Of a stretch of DNA of 6,522 bases, positions 6,001 to 6,522 are shown one piece after another. The DNA lies in contig CAYURR010000168.1 of NCBI GenBank assembly GCA_964446745.1, positions 1 to 6,522 on the forward strand. Direction: 5' to 3'. The stretch comes from CAYURR01 sp964446745. GTDB taxonomy: Bacteria; Bacillota; Clostridia; Lachnospirales; WQUN01. A program made the position numbers and the translations under genes. How positions within the stretch are numbered: the first letter of the stretch is position 1; each line of letters begins with the position of its first letter. Below the pieces are notes generated by a model. The model did no database searches and was not told the origin of the DNA. It saw only the letters and a list, made by a program, of their open reading frames with translations.

Positions 6001-6113
6001 AAAACCATACCACGGATTACCACGGATAAAAACGGATCTACACGGATTAAATATATAGTTTAAAACCCGTGTAGATCCGTTTAAATCTGTGTGGATCCGT
6101 GGTATGGTTTTTT
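6001..6113. terminator. Very long hairpin terminator between converging genes
   Basis: Arms 6001-6045 and 6067-6111 are 45 nt each and pair with six mismatches. The outermost 17 bp (AAAACCATACCACGGAT and its complement) and the innermost 15 or so are perfect. The apex (6046-6066) can add a 5-bp TTAAA/TTTAA stem. A T-run (6108-6113) follows on the plus strand, making an intrinsic terminator for the permease operon. On the minus strand the stem is followed by a T-rich TTTTATTTATTA, so it can also stop the converging gene that ends at 6116. The stem is much longer than an ordinary terminator, and both arms are built of 10-bp repeats. Confidence 0.85.
6012..6100. repeat. Decameric repeats forming both arms of the terminator hairpin
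   Basis: ACGGAT recurs at exactly 10-bp spacing in the left arm (6012, 6022, 6032 and 6042). Its complement ATCCGT or a one-base variant recurs at the same spacing in the right arm (6065, 6075, 6085 and 6095). The spacer bases differ between units, so it is the hexamer and the period that are conserved. The left arm reads as four near-identical decamers of the form NNACGGATNN. There are no CRISPR-like spacers. Confidence 0.85.
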
Positions 6114-6115
6114 GT

Positions 6116-6522
6116 TTAAGATGGCGGTGCTGGCGTAGGTGTGGGCTCCGGTGGAGGCGGTGTTACTGGCGGTGCTTCGGGTGTGGGTTGGCTTTGGAGT
6201 GGCTCTTGGAGGTCTATCCTACGGTGAATGGTTACGGTCACGGTCGTTCGTAGACCCTCGAGTGTTTCGCCGAAGTGGAAATCTTTACCTATAACATCGG
6301 CCGCGAAATCAAATTCATTTAGGATGCGACCATTCACTATGTAGTCTGCGAGTTCCTTGGCCTGTTCTATAGTACGCTTATGTGATACGTTCACAAATTC
6401 CTTATATGTATGCGTCAGAAATATTAAGGGCAGCGGATAGTCCTCTCCGAAATGTAGTTGGTTCCGCGAGGTGCTCCTATCATAGGATTCGAATTCCTTT
6501 CCCATCAAAGGTATACTTAAAA
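6116..6522 (-). CDS. yqfD: Probable sporulation protein YqfD, C-terminal part (5' end beyond window)
   Basis: The frame is open to the right edge (LSIPLMGKEFESYDRS at the border), so the TTG or ATG near 6506 is unlikely to be the start; 134 residues are visible. The order of motifs resembles the end of YqfD, a membrane-associated sporulation protein: a PLMGKEFESYD segment, then HFGEDYPLPLIFLTHTYKEF, an acidic/basic helix RTIEQAKELADYI, a DVIGKDF segment, and a strand TVTVTIHRRIDLQEP that would correspond to the usual final strand. This is from memory of the family pattern, not a search. Unusually, a proline-rich tail of 24 residues (encoded by 6119-6190, 13 prolines) follows the domain. It converges on the transporter operon and shares its terminator. 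If right, the host is an endospore former. Otherwise it is a hypothetical protein. Confidence 0.55.
   Translation of the reverse strand, partial: LSIPLMGKEFESYDRSTSRNQLHFGEDYPLPLIFLTHTYKEFVNVSHKRTIEQAKELADYIVNGRILNEFDFAADVIGKDFHFGETLEGLRTTVTVTIHRRIDLQEPLQSQPTPEAPPVTPPPPEPTPTPAPPS

Noticed and set aside
5684..6013. 109-codon minus-strand frame at the end of the second permease
   Set aside because: It lies antisense to a well-supported permease and runs through its conserved C-terminus; no family resemblance.
6012..6100. Period-10 repeats considered as a CRISPR array
   Set aside because: Units are 10 bp with no spacers of CRISPR length, and the two arms are inverted copies that form one hairpin.
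6506..6508. TTG/ATG near 6506 as the start of the right-edge gene
   Set aside because: The frame stays open to the window edge, no ribosome binding site is present, and the protein resembles only the C-terminal part of a larger family.

Overview
The window looks like a chromosomal segment from an endospore-forming Firmicute, probably a clostridial lineage. Four things point there: strong GGAGG-type ribosome binding sites, sigma-A-type promoters, a lipobox-bearing solute-binding protein with LplB/YtcP-type permeases, and the C-terminal part of what appears to be the sporulation protein YqfD. Base composition is moderate, with AT-rich intergenic DNA. The theme is carbohydrate (oligosaccharide) import by CUT1-type ABC transporters.

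Layout. Positions 1-889 (minus) hold an LplB-type ABC permease that runs off the left edge with only its last residues missing. It has its own consensus promoter (perfect TTGACA and TATAAT) just beyond the end of the next gene. Positions 950-1993 (minus) encode a LacI/GalR-family repressor with a GTG start. Positions 1994-2303 are a 310-bp divergent regulatory region with a probable promoter, a perfect 7+7 bp palindrome at the predicted transcription start, a cre-like site and another inverted repeat. Positions 2304-4088 (plus) encode a 594-residue lipoprotein solute-binding protein. It is followed by a long intercistronic hairpin (4120-4164) and two permease genes (4197-5090 and 5108-5995). 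A 111-bp hairpin built of 10-bp repeats, with a T-run, closes the operon (6001-6113). A converging partial gene, probably yqfD, enters from the right edge (6116-6522).

How it works together (inference). The lipoprotein captures an oligosaccharide outside the membrane and passes it to the heterodimeric permease encoded downstream. No ATPase gene is present, as is common for this transporter class, which often uses a shared MsmX/UgpC-type ATPase encoded elsewhere. The LacI-type protein is the likely sugar-responsive regulator of the plus-strand operon and perhaps also of the minus-strand permease, which would belong to a second importer continuing to the left. The hairpin after the binding-protein gene probably keeps binding-protein mRNA more abundant than permease mRNA.

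I see no mobile element, CRISPR array, tRNA or rRNA, and no convincing undescribed system. The features most worth a second look are the decameric-repeat hairpin, the operator-like palindromes, the pair of LplB-type permeases flanking one regulator, and the proline-rich tail on the YqfD-like protein.
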